Part shown: positions 62,402-64,000 of the stretch, one piece after another
Layout: each line of letters starts with the position of its first letter
Numbering within the stretch: the first letter of the stretch is position 1
DNA from: Clostridium sp. CX1
GTDB taxonomy: Bacteria > Bacillota > Clostridia > Clostridiales > Clostridiaceae
Assembly: GCF_025398335.1 (NCBI RefSeq)
Contig: NZ_JAODOO010000009.1
Span: forward strand, 62,001 to 126,000
Reading direction: 5' to 3'
DNA: 64,000 bases
Translations under genes and position numbers: made by a program
Notes under the pieces: generated by a model
Databases searched by the model: none
What the model was told of the DNA's origin: nothing
Seen by the model: only the letters and a program-made list of their open reading frames with translations

Positions 62402-64000
62402 TTGCCAGATAACATTATACCAAAAAAACTTGCCATTGAACTTTTAAGTAAACTAGAACCAGAAACCTCTTTAGCTTTTAAAAAAGGTGCTTTAATCCCC
62501 AAAATAACGAAAGACATAGTTCCTACAGGCGATGTTTGTCCTAACTGTGGAAATGGCAACTCAGGTCCAGGTTCTCCTGGTGAAAGACAGGTTAACGCAT
62601 CTTCCATAGATGCTAATGAGTATCCAAATATAACCCAAAGTGAAACAAGCTTAGCTTACTTTGGCGAATTTATTCTTTTTGGATTTAATGACTCCAATGA
62701 TGCTCCCACAGGTTTTTCAGGATATGGATTTTCAAGCGATAGTGGGGTTACCTGGTGTGATTGCGGCTCCGTACCTATAGGAGGAGATATTATAGACAAT
62801 GGTGGAGATCCTGTTATAGCAGTAGATACTAAGGGAATTTTCTACTATGGACATCTCGGAACGCTATCATCAGGTGAATCTGTAATAATTGTTAACACTG
62901 CCCAAGTAAATAATACAAATAGAACATTACAATTTAATAATCCTATTGTAGTAGGTAGGGGGCAGTCTCTGCCAAATAGGCTTCAAGATAAAGAATGGAT
63001 AACCGTTGGTATTGATAAAAATCAAACTGGCTCACAGGCTCTCTATGTTACTTGGAGTGATTTTCTACAACGGGGTTCACAGGAATTAACCACAATCAGG
63101 TTCTCTAAATTTACAACAGGTCCAACTCCCACAGAAATAATCGGAAGTAAAACTATAGCTCACACTACTCTAGATCCTTTAACAAGCTATGTTTCCGGTT
63201 CTTTTCCAGTGATAGACAGCAACGGGAATATATATGTATTCTATGAACAAATTGATTTAAATTCTTTAGATTGCTTTATCTATATGGTTAAGTCAACAGA
63301 CGGGGGAGTTAACTTTAGTTCTCCAACGCTAGTTTCAGGTCCTTTTGTTCAGGCTGGAAATGCTGTAGCTTGCGACAGACTTGTAATTGCTGTTCCACCA
63401 GATTTTACTAGATCCATTAGAATAAATGAGTTTCCACATGCTGCTGTTGCCCCTGATGGTACACTTTATGCAGTCTGGAATGCTAGCGTTAGTTTAGAAG
63501 AATTTCAATCTAATATATTCCTAGCTTACAGCACTAATGGTGGCGATAGCTGGACCACAACTCCAGTTACTAATAGTATAGCTACTGAATTCTTCCCATC
63601 TGTTGCCTTTAATTGCGACAGAGCTCATATACACTACAATCGCTTTAATGATCCGAATAATGTAGGCGACACTGGAAATGGTACTTTTGCATTATTTAAA
63701 AAGAGTTTTTCTATCACAGAGGGTTTAAGTGCTGAAAGTCAAGTTAGCACAGTATTTTCACCAGTACCAATTACTAATCCTAATTTTGATACTGCTGTTT
63801 CAGGCTGTTATATGGGTGACTATAATCAGATAATCGCTGGACCTGGAAATGCGCTATATCATGGCTGGAGCGATAACCGTTTTGTTTTAAATGGAAATCA
63901 AAATCCAGATGTATTCTTTATTGAAACAGAATGTATACCTGCTCCAACTACAGCTGCACCGACTACAGCAGCTCCAACTACAGCTGCACCGACTACAGCT
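62402..64000 (+). CDS. Asp-box (BNR/sialidase-like propeller) protein with Pro-Thr-Thr tail, partial
   Basis: Open for all 533 codons to the window edge, starting at TTG 62402 after AAAGGAG. No signal peptide. N-terminal ~50 residues then CPNCGNGNSGPGSPGE, followed by a beta-propeller-like region with Asp-box motifs: SSDSGVTW, STDGGVNF, STNGGDSW, and the phrases AVAPDGTLYAVWNA, NGNIYVFYEQ. From codon ~514 (63941) it becomes P-T-T-A-A repeats that continue beyond the window. Asp-box folds occur in sialidases and in non-enzymatic binding proteins; catalytic residues of sialidases are not evident. Third member of the stalk-protein set. Confidence 0.8.
   Translation, partial: MPDNIIPKKLAIELLSKLEPETSLAFKKGALIPKITKDIVPTGDVCPNCGNGNSGPGSPGERQVNASSIDANEYPNITQSETSLAYFGEFILFGFNDSNDAPTGFSGYGFSSDSGVTWCDCGSVPIGGDIIDNGGDPVIAVDTKGIFYYGHLGTLSSGESVIIVNTAQVNNTNRTLQFNNPIVVGRGQSLPNRLQDKEWITVGIDKNQTGSQALYVTWSDFLQRGSQELTTIRFSKFTTGPTPTEIIGSKTIAHTTLDPLTSYVSGSFPVIDSNGNIYVFYEQIDLNSLDCFIYMVKSTDGGVNFSSPTLVSGPFVQAGNAVACDRLVIAVPPDFTRSIRINEFPHAAVAPDGTLYAVWNASVSLEEFQSNIFLAYSTNGGDSWTTTPVTNSIATEFFPSVAFNCDRAHIHYNRFNDPNNVGDTGNGTFALFKKSFSITEGLSAESQVSTVFSPVPITNPNFDTAVSGCYMGDYNQIIAGPGNALYHGWSDNRFVLNGNQNPDVFFIETECIPAPTTAAPTTAAPTTAAPTTA
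63941..64000 (+). repeat. PTT coding repeat at the window edge
   Basis: Alternating 15-nt units encoding A-P-T-T-A; more regular than the other two repeats. It runs off the window. Confidence 0.8.

Overview
The window reads as chromosomal DNA of a low-GC, Gram-positive, anaerobic spore-former, most likely Clostridium in the broad sense. Reasons: AT-rich intergenic DNA, strong AGGAGG ribosome binding sites, clostridial versions of RecA, L25/Ctc and phosphotransbutyrylase, a Ni-Fe CO dehydrogenase-like protein, CWB2 cell-wall proteins and two cobalamin riboswitches. There are no rRNA or tRNA genes, insertion sequences, phage genes or CRISPR arrays.

Layout. 0-8.6 kb (minus strand): start of an iron-dependent alcohol dehydrogenase, recA, a decayed carD-type regulator, small proteins, the lipid II flippase-like amj, a VanRS-like two-component system with a methyltransferase, an isochorismatase-like hydrolase and a CPBP protease. 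8.7-16.6 kb: Eco57I-type DNA methylase, PdaA-like deacetylase, an Rrf2 regulator with a CooS-like protein (the two share a palindromic operator), an acyltransferase and hutI. 16.7-24.3 kb: wecG/tagA-like and sugar transferases, two paralogous beta-helix + CWB2 surface proteins, and a VTT membrane protein. 24.5-26.6 kb: HxlR regulator, pirin and nitroreductase with palindromic operators. 26.7-30.6 kb: cobalt transporter cbiQOMN behind tandem cobalamin riboswitches. 30.6-49.4 kb: a large surface-polysaccharide locus (two MurJ-type flippases, two O-antigen-ligase/polymerase proteins, four glycosyltransferases, WbpA/B/D-like nucleotide-sugar enzymes, a PglF/CapD-like dehydratase, galU, phosphoglucomutase). 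49.5-55 kb: L25, a basic amino acid decarboxylase, phosphate butyryltransferase, an FkbM methyltransferase pseudogene and an FMN alpha-hydroxy-acid oxidase.

55-64 kb is the most unusual part. It holds cytosolic glycosyltransferases (GT32-like, GT10-like, one unassigned, and two GT2 enzymes that carry the DAH and W-G-x-E-D-type signatures of polypeptide GalNAc-transferases). Interleaved with them are three proteins with mucin-like Pro-Thr-Thr repeat stalks, two of them ending in the same ten-cysteine domain, plus a Cys/His-rich protein. None has a signal peptide. I read this as a candidate mucin-type O-glycosylation system for proteins built on the spore surface from the mother cell. That reading is inference.

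How the parts may work together: the polysaccharide locus makes, flips and polymerises an undecaprenyl-linked glycan that could be the wall ligand for the neighbouring CWB2 proteins. The cobalt transporter serves B12 synthesis under riboswitch control. Two small redox-type regulons (Rrf2-CooS and HxlR-pirin-nitroreductase) have visible operators. Several genes are decayed (carD, fkbM and a 3' tail of a VTT gene), so the segment has been reshuffled.
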